DNA of 42,651 bases from a bacterium (GCA_024408765.1 JAKSUR010000006.1:1-42651), one strand, 5' to 3'. Counted from the first letter of the stretch, positions 30,853 through 40,265 are shown. Numbers and translations are program-made. The notes: generated from the sequence alone by a model not told the origin.

Positions 30853-32592
30853 ATGAGATTAGAAGATATTTACGCATTACTTAAAAAGATTGAAGCAGGT
30901 CAGGTTTCACCATCTGAAATACAAGAGATAAGGGAAGAATTACAAAACAAGACCGAAAAAAATCTTCTTACTTATGTTGACGGCAAAATCTGTACTTATA
31001 GTGGTGAAGATGTAACTTTTCAAGAAGTATATAATATGCTTTTAACAGAGCCTGATTTTGTAGTATTAGTGTATAATGATAGAGCTTACCACCCTAATCA
31101 GGTTGATGCAGATACTATTATTTTTGCAAGTACATACACTAATGCAGGGCATATAGTCACTTACAGAATTTTATTTAATGCTGATGAGAGTGTTACTGTA
31201 TCAGAGGTGACAGCTGAAAAAATGGCTGATAAAGTTACAGAAATAACCGACAGCAACAAAGAAGATACAACAAAGTATACTTCGGTTAAGGCGGTTACTG
31301 GGTATGCGAATAGCAAGGTAGAAATAAACGTAAGACTTCAAAATAACGCAAGTAAAAACTTATTGAATTGCAGTAAAATAAAAGAGCGAACTATAAATGG
31401 TGTAACTTTCAATCCTGTTTTTGATAATAACGGATTATTAGAGTATGTTAATGTAAAGGGAAATAATGAAACCACTAATGATATACAATATAATCTTTTA
31501 AGTGATTATGCGTTAAAAGCAGGGTCGTATATATTAAATACAGGCGTAAACAATACATTATGCTATGCAGATACTTATTCACTTAATAATATTACAAAAG
31601 AATATATCCATACTAAATATAGTGGATGGGCAGAATTAAATGTTATAAAAGATAACGTGATAGGTATCACAACAAGAATTATTGTAAATCCTACATTTGG
31701 TGGCGAATTAAAAATCTACCCTATGATTCGTAGAGCTGACATTAAAGATGACACTTACGAACCATATTATCCTACTAATGTTGAATTAAATAATAAAATT
31801 AATGAAATAAAATCAGAAATAGATTCAACTTTAGACAATCATTGCATTGATTATTATGATGAGATAATCGCGTATGGTAGTGGTGTATGGGTATACCACT
31901 CAATAATAATAGATTCAACTTTATATAAAGTTGGAGATAAAATACGATTATATATTGATGGTGATATATCATATCAATTAGAAGAGGATTCCTATTGTAT
32001 AGAGGTAAGAACTCGTGTAAATGGTGCACAATATGAAGTTGTTGGTCAAACAAAAGCACGATTTGAAAGCGGTCAAAGTCTTGATATTGTGATTCCCGAT
32101 GGTTGTGAAATGCTGGAATATAGATTTTATGCTACACGAGAAACTTCAATGTCTGCGCAATCCACATTTAGAAAACTAAGGTTTGAAAATGAAACAAGGG
32201 TCAACCAAAAAATTTATATAAAAGAAAATGTTAATTTAATCAGAAATGAAGATTATATTAAGTTGGATACTAATAAACTTGATAAATCAGGCGGAACTAT
32301 TACAGGAACATTAAATGTTACTCAACCGTCTGGACTAAGATATATCGGAATCGAAACAAATTCTTCTTCAAGCGATAGATGCATATGGTTTGGTCGTACA
32401 AACGATAATAGTATACCCGTTGTTAATGATAACTTTCAATACAATCCTGGAACAGATACATTAAAAGTTCGTAATATACAGATGGGTAACGCCACACTCC
32501 AATACGATTCAACAAATAATTGTTTGAAATTTAATTTTAATAATACTTCTACAGCTTCGGCTTTAAGTTTAGAAGATGAGGTGATTGAATGA
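30853..32592 (+). CDS. Fibre-like structural protein
   Basis: 579 residues. An N-terminal helical head (LEDIYALLKKIEAGQVSPSE) is followed by beta-rich repeats: KNLLNCSKIKERTINGVTF, and KLDKSGGTITGTLNVTQPSG, a motif of phage fibre shafts. The end (DNFQYNPGTDTLKVRNIQM) is fibre-like as well. It probably binds host surface sugars or proteins. It is placed among head genes, so it may be a head fibre or a relocated tail fibre. It overlaps the LamG gene by four bases. Confidence 0.7.
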   Translation: MRLEDIYALLKKIEAGQVSPSEIQEIREELQNKTEKNLLTYVDGKICTYSGEDVTFQEVYNMLLTEPDFVVLVYNDRAYHPNQVDADTIIFASTYTNAGHIVTYRILFNADESVTVSEVTAEKMADKVTEITDSNKEDTTKYTSVKAVTGYANSKVEINVRLQNNASKNLLNCSKIKERTINGVTFNPVFDNNGLLEYVNVKGNNETTNDIQYNLLSDYALKAGSYILNTGVNNTLCYADTYSLNNITKEYIHTKYSGWAELNVIKDNVIGITTRIIVNPTFGGELKIYPMIRRADIKDDTYEPYYPTNVELNNKINEIKSEIDSTLDNHCIDYYDEIIAYGSGVWVYHSIIIDSTLYKVGDKIRLYIDGDISYQLEEDSYCIEVRTRVNGAQYEVVGQTKARFESGQSLDIVIPDGCEMLEYRFYATRETSMSAQSTFRKLRFENETRVNQKIYIKENVNLIRNEDYIKLDTNKLDKSGGTITGTLNVTQPSGLRYIGIETNSSSSDRCIWFGRTNDNSIPVVNDNFQYNPGTDTLKVRNIQMGNATLQYDSTNNCLKFNFNNTSTASALSLEDEVIE

Positions 32593-33422
32593 GTTTGATT
32601 AATTTATCTGAACATTTAATTGCCCATTATAAATTAGATAACAGCAGCCCTGATGGTATTGAAAAAGATGTAAGTGGTAACGGTCACGACGGTATTAAGA
32701 ATGGTAGTTTAACGTATTCTTCCGATAGTGCGAGATATATTGCAAGTACCCAGTTTAATTATTCAACAATCTCAAATATTCAAATACCTTATTTATTTGC
32801 TGATAATCAACAAATAAATGAATTTAGCTTAAGTTGTTGGATAAATAGCGAAAAATCAACAGAATACCATAATTTTATTACGTTGAACGGTAATAGATTT
32901 ATTAGGTGTAGAATTACACCCGGTAGAAACTTACAGATGATATTATACATTAATAATTCAACAAAAGTTGTTTCAGCTGATTTAGGGGGGATGTTGAGTG
33001 AGAATACTTGGAATCTAATTAACGTTATTTTTAGAAATGGAGTGTTTAACGTTTATCTTAATTCCGTTTTTATGGCAAAATCTGATTATTCAGCGGAAAG
33101 TAGTTATATGTTATACACACATACACATAATAACTATATTGGTAGTTTTGATGGAACATCAGAAAATTTCAACGGCTCAATTTCTGATGTACGTATATAC
33201 TCAACGGCTTTATCAGATGATGAAATAAAAGAATTGTACGAAACTTCCGCCATTATTGATGATAGAGGTAATTTGTATGCCTATGATTTTGTAGAGGATG
33301 ATGACGTTAAAATAGGCAAAAATGGAGTTATTAATGCAAGTACATTTGAAGAGAATGGTAACGGTGATTGCAAAGTATATGCTGATGGAAAAATATCGGC
33401 AAACAAGTTTATTGCATATTAA
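32589..33422 (+). CDS. LamG/concanavalin A-like structural protein
   Basis: 277 residues. LIAHYKLDNSSPDGIEKDVSG, HDGIKNGSL, INEFSLSCWINSEKSTEYHN, and FNGSISDVRIYSTALSDDEI are typical of Laminin_G_3 lectin-like domains (about 10-215). The end (GKNGVINASTFEENGNGD, ADGKISANKFIAY) is a fibre-type tip repeat. Likely carbohydrate binding on the virion surface. It overlaps the protease gene end to end. Confidence 0.85.
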   Translation: MSLINLSEHLIAHYKLDNSSPDGIEKDVSGNGHDGIKNGSLTYSSDSARYIASTQFNYSTISNIQIPYLFADNQQINEFSLSCWINSEKSTEYHNFITLNGNRFIRCRITPGRNLQMILYINNSTKVVSADLGGMLSENTWNLINVIFRNGVFNVYLNSVFMAKSDYSAESSYMLYTHTHNNYIGSFDGTSENFNGSISDVRIYSTALSDDEIKELYETSAIIDDRGNLYAYDFVEDDDVKIGKNGVINASTFEENGNGDCKVYADGKISANKFIAY

Positions 33423-33436
33423 TGGGTGGTGATGAT

Positions 33437-34168
33437 ATGAAAACTGGTTGTCTAAAAAACAAACCTGATAACAGAGATTACATTTATATGCCTAAAACAG
33501 CTAAAATTACATATCCTAACGAATTTATTTTGCATAAAGTTAAGATTAAAAATCAAGGTGATGTTAATAGTTGCGTAGCTCACGCAATAGCAACAATCAA
33601 GGAAGTGCAGGAGTATTACGAATCTAAAAAAGATTTGGAATTTTCGGTAGGGTGGATTTATGGTTATCGTGTGGGAAATCAGGACAGAGGTGCAGGAATG
33701 TACCCTCGAGAAGCACTTAACAATATATGTAAATATGGTGATGTATTGGTGTCGGATTTCCCCGAAAATAAGGAATATAAAGATCTACAAAGTCTTATTG
33801 AAAAGAGAAAAGTTAGCTGTTTGCAAAATGGTAGGAAGTACAGATGTAAATGTTATGCGAAAGTTACTTCGGTTGATGATGTAAGACGTTGCATTTTTAT
33901 TGAAAAATCTCCTGTATTGATTGTGGTTAAGTCTGATGCACTTAATAATGTATCAGGCAACGGCATTGTACCGAATGTGTGCAGGTCTAACGAATTACAC
34001 GCAATGGCTGTTGTGGGGTGGAAGATGATTAATAATAGTCTTTATTACATAGTACACAACAGTTGGGGTGCAAATTGGGGTGACAAAGGTTACTGTTATA
34101 TACATTCTAAAAGTAGTATTATTGATGAATTATATACGGTAACTGATGAAAGTAATGTGAAGAAGTAA
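33437..34168 (+). CDS. Papain-like (C1 family) cysteine protease
   Basis: 243 residues from ATG 33437, after GGGTGGTGATGAT. The papain set is complete: Gln40 and Cys46 in KNQGDVNSCVAHA, His in NELHAMAVVGW, Asn in VHNSWGANWGDKGYCYI. There is no signal peptide or long propeptide. Papain proteases are rare among phage genes, and the gene forms a unit with the fibre and LamG genes. It could cut host surface proteins or virion proteins. Two terminators follow. Confidence 0.85.
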   Translation: MKTGCLKNKPDNRDYIYMPKTAKITYPNEFILHKVKIKNQGDVNSCVAHAIATIKEVQEYYESKKDLEFSVGWIYGYRVGNQDRGAGMYPREALNNICKYGDVLVSDFPENKEYKDLQSLIEKRKVSCLQNGRKYRCKCYAKVTSVDDVRRCIFIEKSPVLIVVKSDALNNVSGNGIVPNVCRSNELHAMAVVGWKMINNSLYYIVHNSWGANWGDKGYCYIHSKSSIIDELYTVTDESNVKK

Positions 34169-34173
34169 GTGTA

Positions 34174-34235
34174 AGTGTATTCTAAAAGGGATATACTTTT
34201 TTTATGCCTTAAATAGTGGATTTTAAGGCATTTTT
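34174..34235 (+). terminator. Tandem terminators after the fibre-protease unit
   Basis: AGTGTAT/ATATACT (34174-34197) with T run, then TGCCTTAAA/TTTAAGGCA (34205-34230) with T run. They close the accessory insert before the scaffold gene. Confidence 0.85.
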
Positions 34236-34304
34236 AAATTGTTTCCAATGGGAACAAAGTTTAATTCTATAGGGATTTTAAAATATTGAAAGGTGGTATT
34301 CTAT

Positions 34305-34997
34305 ATGGATATTGAAACATTAAAAAAATTACTTGAAAACGGAACTATTACACAAGCACAGTTTGATGAATTTGTTAAGGCAATGAACGGTGATAACGGT
34401 GGTGGTGACAATTCGGGTGATGACAATTCTGCTGATGATAACAAAGACGATAACAAAGGCTTTTCAGCTGATGATATTGAAAAAATGATACAAAGCAGAG
34501 TTGACAAAATGGTTGCGAAATTCGGAAAAGAAAAAGCTGATATGAAGAAAGAACTTGACGAACTTCGCAAAAAGAATTTATCTGACGAGGAACGCAGACA
34601 GCTTGAAAGTCAGGAAAGAGAAAAAGAACTTGCAGAAAAGGAAAGAATGTTAGCTGATAGGGAAAATCGTTTCTATGCTATGAAAGCTATTAAAAATGTA
34701 GGTCTTGATGACGGATCAGAAGAGGCATTAAACATTATTGATTTTGTGCTGGGTGATACAGAAGAAGTTATTAACGAAAAGGTTAAAAACTTCAAGGCAT
34801 TGGTTGATAAAATGGTACTTAATGCTACTGACAAAAAGTTTAAAGACAACGGCAGAACGCTTTCAAGTAGCAACAACAAGAAAACAGCTGATAATCCTTA
34901 CAGCAAAGATACATTTAACTTTACAAAGCAAATGGAACTTGAAAAAAATAATCCTGAACTTGCGGTAACTTTAAAACGTGAAGCAGGGTTATGTTAA
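34305..34997 (+). CDS. Capsid scaffolding protein (DUF4355-like)
   Basis: 230 residues from ATG 34305, after GAAAGGTGGTATTCTAT. Asp/Gly/Asn-rich linker (35-60), then a long coiled coil (KMVAKFGKEKADMKKELDEL, RRQLESQEREKELAEKERML) and a C-terminal capsid-binding tail. DUF4355 scaffolds precede the coat gene in many Firmicutes phages, as here. It directs prohead assembly and is removed afterwards. Confidence 0.88.
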   Translation: MDIETLKKLLENGTITQAQFDEFVKAMNGDNGGGDNSGDDNSADDNKDDNKGFSADDIEKMIQSRVDKMVAKFGKEKADMKKELDELRKKNLSDEERRQLESQEREKELAEKERMLADRENRFYAMKAIKNVGLDDGSEEALNIIDFVLGDTEEVINEKVKNFKALVDKMVLNATDKKFKDNGRTLSSSNNKKTADNPYSKDTFNFTKQMELEKNNPELAVTLKREAGLC

Positions 34998-35032
34998 TTA
35001 ACTATTTTATTTTATGAAAGGTGGTAATATTT

Positions 35033-36154
35033 ATGCCTATTACAACTATTGCAAATATGCAGATTGTACCTGAAAAATTCGCACAGTACACAATCGACAG
35101 ACAACTTGACAAAAACGAATTTGTTAAAAGTGGAATTGCTGTTGGTGACAGTAGAATTAAAACTTTAATCAACGGAACTCCACAAGGTGGCAGATTTATT
35201 GAATTGCCTATGTGGAATGCACTTGATGCAACAGAGGAAGAAGATGTATTCGGTGAAACAGAAATTACAGTTGATCAGATTACAACAAAGAGTGCAAGAG
35301 CAACACTTTTAATTAGACAGAAAGGTTGGGGTGCTACTGATTTAGCACACGTTTTAGGTGGTGCTGACCCTATGGGTGCTATTGCTGAACTTGTGGCAGA
35401 CTACAAAAACACAAGAGAACAGGCTGTTTATTTAGCTGAATTAAAGGGTATTTTAGACGGCACAAACGGTTGTTTGAAAGACCACGTACTTGATATTACA
35501 AGTGCTACTACAACAGCTATTTCAAATGGTGCTTCGCTTGATGCAAGAGCCTTACTTGGTGATAACTTCGCCATTGTAGGTATGGTATTTATGCACTCTG
35601 CAACATATCATTATCTTTTAAAGAACAGTATGCTTGACAGGGTACAGAATTATGACCCATTCGCAAACACAGTTGACCAGTATTCTTATCTTGGCAACAG
35701 AATTAAAATTGATGACACTATGCCTTTTATCGCTTACGAAGTTACAACAAGTGGTACAAGTGGTGCTATTGCTGTTACAACAGCAAATATTAAAGCTATT
35801 CAGCCACATTGTGCAACAACACTTGAAGTAGGAACATCTTATGTTAAGAAAATGGATAAACCTGTTTACGAAACATACTTCCTCGGTACAAATTCTTTTG
35901 TAAGAGAAGAGGGTTTACCACAAGGCTTAATCGGTGTGGAAACTGACAGAGATAAGGCAATGGCAGAGGATTATTTATATTACAGATGGTGTAATGTTAT
36001 TACTCCTTACGGTATTTCTTTCGTAAATGACGGTACATACACAAATACTGCTAACAAATACCCTGCTAACATTGACCTTGCAACTCCTACTAACTGGGAA
36101 TTAACTCTTGACCACAAGAAAATCCCTATTGTAGCTCTTAAACATACACTTTGA
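35033..36154 (+). CDS. Major capsid protein
   Basis: 373 residues from ATG 35033, after GAAAGGTGGTAATATTT. PITTIANMQIVPEKFAQYTI, LPMWNALDATEEEDVFGETE and KGWGATDLAHVLGGADPMGA are features of the coat proteins paired with DUF4355 scaffolds, of the HK97-type fold. Codon use is more conservative here than in neighbouring genes, as for a highly expressed gene. A long hairpin follows. Confidence 0.93.
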   Translation: MPITTIANMQIVPEKFAQYTIDRQLDKNEFVKSGIAVGDSRIKTLINGTPQGGRFIELPMWNALDATEEEDVFGETEITVDQITTKSARATLLIRQKGWGATDLAHVLGGADPMGAIAELVADYKNTREQAVYLAELKGILDGTNGCLKDHVLDITSATTTAISNGASLDARALLGDNFAIVGMVFMHSATYHYLLKNSMLDRVQNYDPFANTVDQYSYLGNRIKIDDTMPFIAYEVTTSGTSGAIAVTTANIKAIQPHCATTLEVGTSYVKKMDKPVYETYFLGTNSFVREEGLPQGLIGVETDRDKAMAEDYLYYRWCNVITPYGISFVNDGTYTNTANKYPANIDLATPTNWELTLDHKKIPIVALKHTL

Positions 36155-36173
36155 TAGTTTGGAAACAGTGAAA

Positions 36174-36214
36174 AAAGTGGTTGTTTCCCTTTTGGAAATA
36201 ACCACTTTGATTTT
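36174..36214 (+). terminator. Long hairpin after the capsid gene
   Basis: A 15-base arm (36174-36188) pairs with 36194-36208 around a 5-base loop, then GATTTT. The weak T run suggests partial termination or mRNA stabilisation, which would raise capsid expression above the genes behind it. Confidence 0.7.
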
Positions 36215-36229
36215 AAAAGGAGTGAAAAA

Positions 36230-36439
36230 ATGAGTACATTTTTTTATAAAAAAAGACGTAGAGAAAAGGCTTTAGCTTTATTAAAAGCACAGGAAGAAGA
36301 AAAGAAAAAGACTGTTGAAGTAGCAACTATTTCTGAAATGGAAACAGTTGAAGAAACTGAAAAAGTTGAACAATCATTTGAACAATCAGAAAAAGTTGAA
36401 CAGTCAGTTGTCGAAAAGAAAAAAACATCTAAAAAATAG
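36230..36439 (+). CDS. Small Glu/Lys-rich head protein
   Basis: 69 residues, site AAAAGGAGTGAAAAA. Low complexity with repeats VEQSFEQSEKVEQSVVEKKK and a basic end. Similar small charged proteins lie between coat and connector genes in related phages. Function unknown. Confidence 0.6.
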   Translation: MSTFFYKKRRREKALALLKAQEEEKKKTVEVATISEMETVEETEKVEQSFEQSEKVEQSVVEKKKTSKK

Positions 36440-36450
36440 GTGGTGATGGT

Positions 36451-36786
36451 ATGTTTACCATAGAAGATTTTGAAAATGCGGGTATTGAGGGTATTACGGA
36501 TATTCTTTCAGCTAATGCAGGTGTTGAATGGGTAAAGGAAAACACTACCATTGAAGTTGATGACGATTTAGATGTTTTGCCTATATGTGCAAAGTTATTT
36601 ATTCGCAAATTTACTGAAATAGGTGGTAAAAGTTCGGGTGTTACTTCTGAAAGCATAAGCGGACTTTCACAAAGTTTTGCTGTTGGGCAGGATAACAGTT
36701 TAATATGGGATTTGGCTCACAATTTACTGGGCAAATACCTTAAAAGCCGTTTCTATTTCAGACCTATGCCAAAAAGGTGGGATTGA
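36451..36786 (+). CDS. Head-tail connector (gp6/gp15-like)
   Basis: 111 residues, site TAGGTGGTGATGGT. Helical, FTIEDFENAGIEGITDILSA and LPICAKLFIRKFTEIGGK, with VTSESISGLSQSFA, a pattern seen in adaptor proteins placed after the coat gene. It probably docks below the portal. Assigned mainly by order and size. Confidence 0.7.
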   Translation: MFTIEDFENAGIEGITDILSANAGVEWVKENTTIEVDDDLDVLPICAKLFIRKFTEIGGKSSGVTSESISGLSQSFAVGQDNSLIWDLAHNLLGKYLKSRFYFRPMPKRWD

Positions 36787-36787
36787 T

Positions 36788-37390
36788 ATGAGAATTGAAA
36801 CTCATACTGTACGTGACAGAACAGACGTTTTACAACGAAGATTGAATGACCTAAACGGCAAGGTTATTGAAGTAGGTGTGTTTGACGGTGAGCAAAGGTG
36901 GTTGGCTCACATTCACGAATTTGGGTGTACAATAACACCTAAAAACGGAAAATATCTTACTGTACCTGTACACCCTGATGCAAAAGGAAAAAGAGCAAGT
37001 GATTTTCAAGGGTTATTTGTGTATAAGTCGCATAGTGGCGAAAAGATGTTGGCAAGGAATGAAAACGGCAATCTTGTTTGTTATTATTGGTTGGCAACTT
37101 CGGTGAATATCCCGGAAAGAAGTTTTTTACGAAGTGGTCACGATACCCACGCAAATGAGGTTATGACCAATGCCGAGAGAGGGATTGGGCAGGTTATCGG
37201 TGGTGCAATGAATATCCAAACATACCTTGATATGATAGGGCAAATGTTAGCTACCAAAATAAAGACTTTTGCTCGTGATTTGCAACAGCCACCTAACAGC
37301 GGTATAACGCAAAATGTAAAGGGTAGCTCTAATCCTTTGGTTGATACAGGGCAAATGATTAACTCAATAACTTGGAGGGTGATTGGGTGA
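36788..37390 (+). CDS. Virion morphogenesis/tail completion-like protein
   Basis: 200 residues. VIEVGVFDGEQRWLAHIHEFG, IPERSFLRSGHDTHANEV and NPLVDTGQMINSITWRV are hallmarks of the HK97 gp10/Mu gpG-type family: a target-like start, the PxRSFLR motif, and an L.DTG.M..SI ending. It acts in joining head and tail. Overlaps the next start by four bases. Confidence 0.85.
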   Translation: MRIETHTVRDRTDVLQRRLNDLNGKVIEVGVFDGEQRWLAHIHEFGCTITPKNGKYLTVPVHPDAKGKRASDFQGLFVYKSHSGEKMLARNENGNLVCYYWLATSVNIPERSFLRSGHDTHANEVMTNAERGIGQVIGGAMNIQTYLDMIGQMLATKIKTFARDLQQPPNSGITQNVKGSSNPLVDTGQMINSITWRVIG

Positions 37391-37761
37391 AATATTTTAA
37401 TTTTGAAAGGTTAATAAGTAAATATTCGGTTGAATTTGATGTGTATGTGCCTGTTTCTGTTGGTGAATATGCCGACAATGGCGAATATATTAAGTCTGAT
37501 AACATTAAGATTACTGTAAAAGGTGCTATTTTAAGTTTGTCAGAGGCTAAAATATATCGTAGCGAGGGTAATTTAACGGCAAATGACAGAATTTTATTTA
37601 TGACAAGTGATTTTGATTTTGAGTTAGAGGGTGCTTTTGTAGTATATAATAACAAAAAATATTATATTGAAAGTATGCTTGAAAATGCTGAATTTACCGG
37701 AGTATTTCAGTACAATCTGAAATACGTGAGTGGTTTTAAAGTGGGTGATGTGAATGGTTGA
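37387..37761 (+). CDS. Minor head/neck protein
   Basis: 124 residues from GTG 37387, after GGAGGGTGATTG. Beta-rich (KYSVEFDVYVPVSVGEYADN, ITVKGAILSLSEAKIYRSEG), resembling stopper-type neck proteins such as gp16-like or Minor_capsid families. Assigned by position between completion and terminator proteins. Confidence 0.6.
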   Translation: MKYFNFERLISKYSVEFDVYVPVSVGEYADNGEYIKSDNIKITVKGAILSLSEAKIYRSEGNLTANDRILFMTSDFDFELEGAFVVYNNKKYYIESMLENAEFTGVFQYNLKYVSGFKVGDVNG

Positions 37762-38287
37762 TTGTGCAAAAATACGTGATGTTGTTTGCAAGGGAATAAA
37801 AGAGTATTGTGGATTACCAATAATACGAAGTGGTCAAAATGCTCCTGCACCTGATTATCCGTACATATCTTATACGGTTACTACTTTAATGAGTGAAAAT
37901 AATGGTACTTACAGCATTAAAAATGATAAGGCATACAAGGAAGTTACCCAAACTTGGAGTATTACTGTAATAGCTGATAATTATAATACGTGTATCGAAA
38001 AAGCTATGCTTGTGCGTAATTGGTTAGATTTTAGTGGTAGAATATATTTAACCGACAATAATGTTGTTGTACAGCAAATTACGGCTATTACAACAAGGGA
38101 TAATATGCTGACCGTAGACTATGAATTTAGATGCGGTTTTGATGTTATTTTCTCTTGTTTTGATGAAATTGGTGACGATAGAGAATATATTGAAACTATT
38201 GAAACTGAAAATGATAGTGAATTACCGAAAGGTAGTTATGACTTCGGTGGTATTTCTGACGTTGAAGTTATTTTAAAACAAAATTAG
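37754..38287 (+). CDS. Neck/tail terminator protein (LIC_12616-like)
   Basis: 177 residues. GLPIIRSGQNAPAPDYPYIS, then WSITVIADNYNTCIEKAMLV and FDVIFSCFDEIGDD match the neck terminator family encoded just before the sheath in contractile phages. It caps the tail tube and joins the neck. The end (SYDFGGISDVEVILKQN) is acidic and flexible. Confidence 0.78.
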   Translation: MVDCAKIRDVVCKGIKEYCGLPIIRSGQNAPAPDYPYISYTVTTLMSENNGTYSIKNDKAYKEVTQTWSITVIADNYNTCIEKAMLVRNWLDFSGRIYLTDNNVVVQQITAITTRDNMLTVDYEFRCGFDVIFSCFDEIGDDREYIETIETENDSELPKGSYDFGGISDVEVILKQN

Positions 38288-38304
38288 AAAGGTGGTTTTA
38301 CAAT

Positions 38305-39738
38305 ATGCAGAGAGATAAAATTTCTGATATTAAGGTTAATATTGACGTTGCTAACGTTATTAAGAGTGCTACTTTTGGTATGCCTCTTATTGCAGAGGCA
38401 ACTAACAATTATATACCTTATACTGTTTGTAACGGTATTGGTGACGTATTAAAGGCTATGACAAAAAGTGATGACATTGACAGTGTAGCTGTATCAACTT
38501 ATGATGATAACGATACTGTTGATAGAAACGAAACTTTTGTTATGAGCGAAACTTCAAGTGGTGTTACTGTAACTTCTCTTGCAAAAACTTCGTTTGTAAT
38601 GAAAACTGTAGCTGTTGGTGATTATACAATGGCAATTACAGGTGTTAAGAAAAATGAGGGTTACATCTCTTTAAAATCTACTACAGACAGCATTTGCAAG
38701 GTGGTATTAAAGGCGAAAACTACAGCATCATTAATGCGTATTGCTGAAAGTAATGCTGTAAATGTTATTAAGACACAGACAGTATCAGGTTTAAGCGAAA
38801 TAATCTTTAAATGTTCGGCAAATGTGGAATACTTTATTTCGTCAGCTGACAATGAAGTTGAAATTTATGCTATTGAATTTTACGGCTATGATGATAAGTT
38901 ATACAAGGCTTGTGAAATGATGTTAATGCAGAAAAATGCACCTGAAGACTTTGCTGTTGCTAATGTAACAGATGGCGGTATTGACACATTACTTACTAAT
39001 GATTTCAGAGCTTGTATCTTAATTAATGCTTTTTCTGATGATGATATTGCTAAAAATCTTGCAACAGCTTTTGAATTAGACAAAGAAAAGTTATTATTTA
39101 TTGAAGTAGAGGACACTTCAGATGATGTAGCTTTCTACGAAGATTTTGAAAGAACTGTACTTTGTGCCTATGCTGACAACAAAGAAAATTTACTTGCTTG
39201 TGCTTTAGTAGGTGCAACTGCAAGTAAAGTAGTTGGTAGCTTTGATTACAAGGCACAGACTTTAAAGAATGTTAAGGAAGTGAATGTTCCTCTTGAACTT
39301 CCGAAGTCTGATTATGATACAGCACAGGAAAAGAACATTATTTTATATGTGCAGAAAGCAGGAGTAGGTGTTACTGACAGCGGTAACGTGGCAAACGGTA
39401 CACCGATTGATTTAATTGATACGCAAGATTGGTTAATTTTACAGATACAGTATCAGTTACAGCAGGTACTTAACAACAATGACAAAATACCTTATGACAA
39501 TTCCGGTATTGCAATTCTTGAAAGTGCTGTTATTAATGTGCTTGAACAGGCATACAAAAACGGTATGATTGCTGTAAATGAAGAGGGTACAGGTGGCTCT
39601 TATACTGTAGACTTTGCAAGAAGAAGTGAAACAAGAGCAGAAGACAGACTTGCAAGAAGATATGTTGAAGCGAAATTCTCTTTCGACCTTGCAGGTTCTA
39701 TCAGAAAAGTTGTTGTAAACGGTGTAATTAATATTTGA
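38305..39738 (+). CDS. Contractile tail sheath protein (DUF3383-like)
   Basis: 477 residues, site AGAAAGGTGGTTTTACAAT. The C-terminus is diagnostic: YTVDFARRSETRAEDRLARR, YVEAKFSFDLAGSIRKVVVN, matching sheath-type proteins with a C-terminal beta strand that donates to neighbours. NVPLELPKSDYDTAQEKN and TQDWLILQIQYQLQQVL fit the same family. It establishes that this phage has a contractile tail. The tube gene follows 14 bases later. Confidence 0.88.
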   Translation: MQRDKISDIKVNIDVANVIKSATFGMPLIAEATNNYIPYTVCNGIGDVLKAMTKSDDIDSVAVSTYDDNDTVDRNETFVMSETSSGVTVTSLAKTSFVMKTVAVGDYTMAITGVKKNEGYISLKSTTDSICKVVLKAKTTASLMRIAESNAVNVIKTQTVSGLSEIIFKCSANVEYFISSADNEVEIYAIEFYGYDDKLYKACEMMLMQKNAPEDFAVANVTDGGIDTLLTNDFRACILINAFSDDDIAKNLATAFELDKEKLLFIEVEDTSDDVAFYEDFERTVLCAYADNKENLLACALVGATASKVVGSFDYKAQTLKNVKEVNVPLELPKSDYDTAQEKNIILYVQKAGVGVTDSGNVANGTPIDLIDTQDWLILQIQYQLQQVLNNNDKIPYDNSGIAILESAVINVLEQAYKNGMIAVNEEGTGGSYTVDFARRSETRAEDRLARRYVEAKFSFDLAGSIRKVVVNGVINI

Positions 39739-39752
39739 CAGGGGGTAATAAT

Positions 39753-40157
39753 ATGGCTATGGCATTTGGTGTTTATGATGCAAAAGACAGTTCTGTAATG
39801 ATTGACGGTGTTTACATTACGGGATTTTCGGAAGATATGTTATCTATCGAAAAAGACGAAGATTTATTTGAAACAGAAGTGGGTGCACAGGGTGATGTGG
39901 TTAAAAATATCGTAAATGACCCTTTAGGTACTACTACAATTAAAGTACAGGCTACTTCTCCACAAGCAGGTTATCTTTTAAGTCTTGCAAAAAGACGTGA
40001 GCCTTTCCCATTATGGTACATTAACAAGAATATGGGTGAAAAAATGGGTGGTACTATGGCAAACCTTATTAAATATCCTACGGTGGAAAGACAGAAAACT
40101 GCTACTGAATGGGAATTTACGTTTAAGATTTTTGATTTAGTAATGGATAAGACTTGA
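39753..40157 (+). CDS. Tail tube protein (DUF3277-like)
   Basis: 134 residues from ATG 39753, after GACAGGGGGTAATA. VYDAKDSSVMIDGVYITGFS, LFETEVGAQGDVVKNIVNDP and ATEWEFTFKIFDLVMDKT are typical of myophage tube proteins of DUF3277. Its stop codon overlaps the -35 box of the first small promoter in the next region. Confidence 0.88.
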   Translation: MAMAFGVYDAKDSSVMIDGVYITGFSEDMLSIEKDEDLFETEVGAQGDVVKNIVNDPLGTTTIKVQATSPQAGYLLSLAKRREPFPLWYINKNMGEKMGGTMANLIKYPTVERQKTATEWEFTFKIFDLVMDKT

Positions 40158-40189
40158 CAATTGGGTGTTTTTTGATGTAAAATTATAAT
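40154..40189 (+). promoter_or_regulatory. Promoter at the tube gene stop
   Basis: TTGACA (40154-40159) with TAAAAT 18 bases on (40178-40183); a TATAAT at 40184-40189 pairs with a poorer -35. It reads toward the hairpin and the Cas12a-type repeat. Confidence 0.65.
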
Positions 40190-40235
40190 GTAACATTTGG
40201 ACTTACCTCGCATTTGTTATTTCTTTCGTAAAGTT

Positions 40236-40263
40236 CCCCTCGGTCTTATGATTGAGGGGTTTT
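40236..40263 (+). terminator. Hairpin just upstream of the Cas12a-type repeat
   Basis: CCCCTCGGTC (40236-40245) pairs with GATTGAGGGG (40250-40259), loop TTAT, then four T. Either a weak terminator or a structured 5' flank of the repeat RNA; only six bases separate it from the repeat (40266). With it ends the short unit that starts at 40154. Confidence 0.7.
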
Positions 40264-40265
40264 AA

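Noticed and set aside
31715-31741. CTAC...GTAG hairpin resembling part of a Cas12a repeat
   Set aside because: The loop is too long, and the flanking AATT and GAT bases do not match; it lies in the fibre coding sequence.
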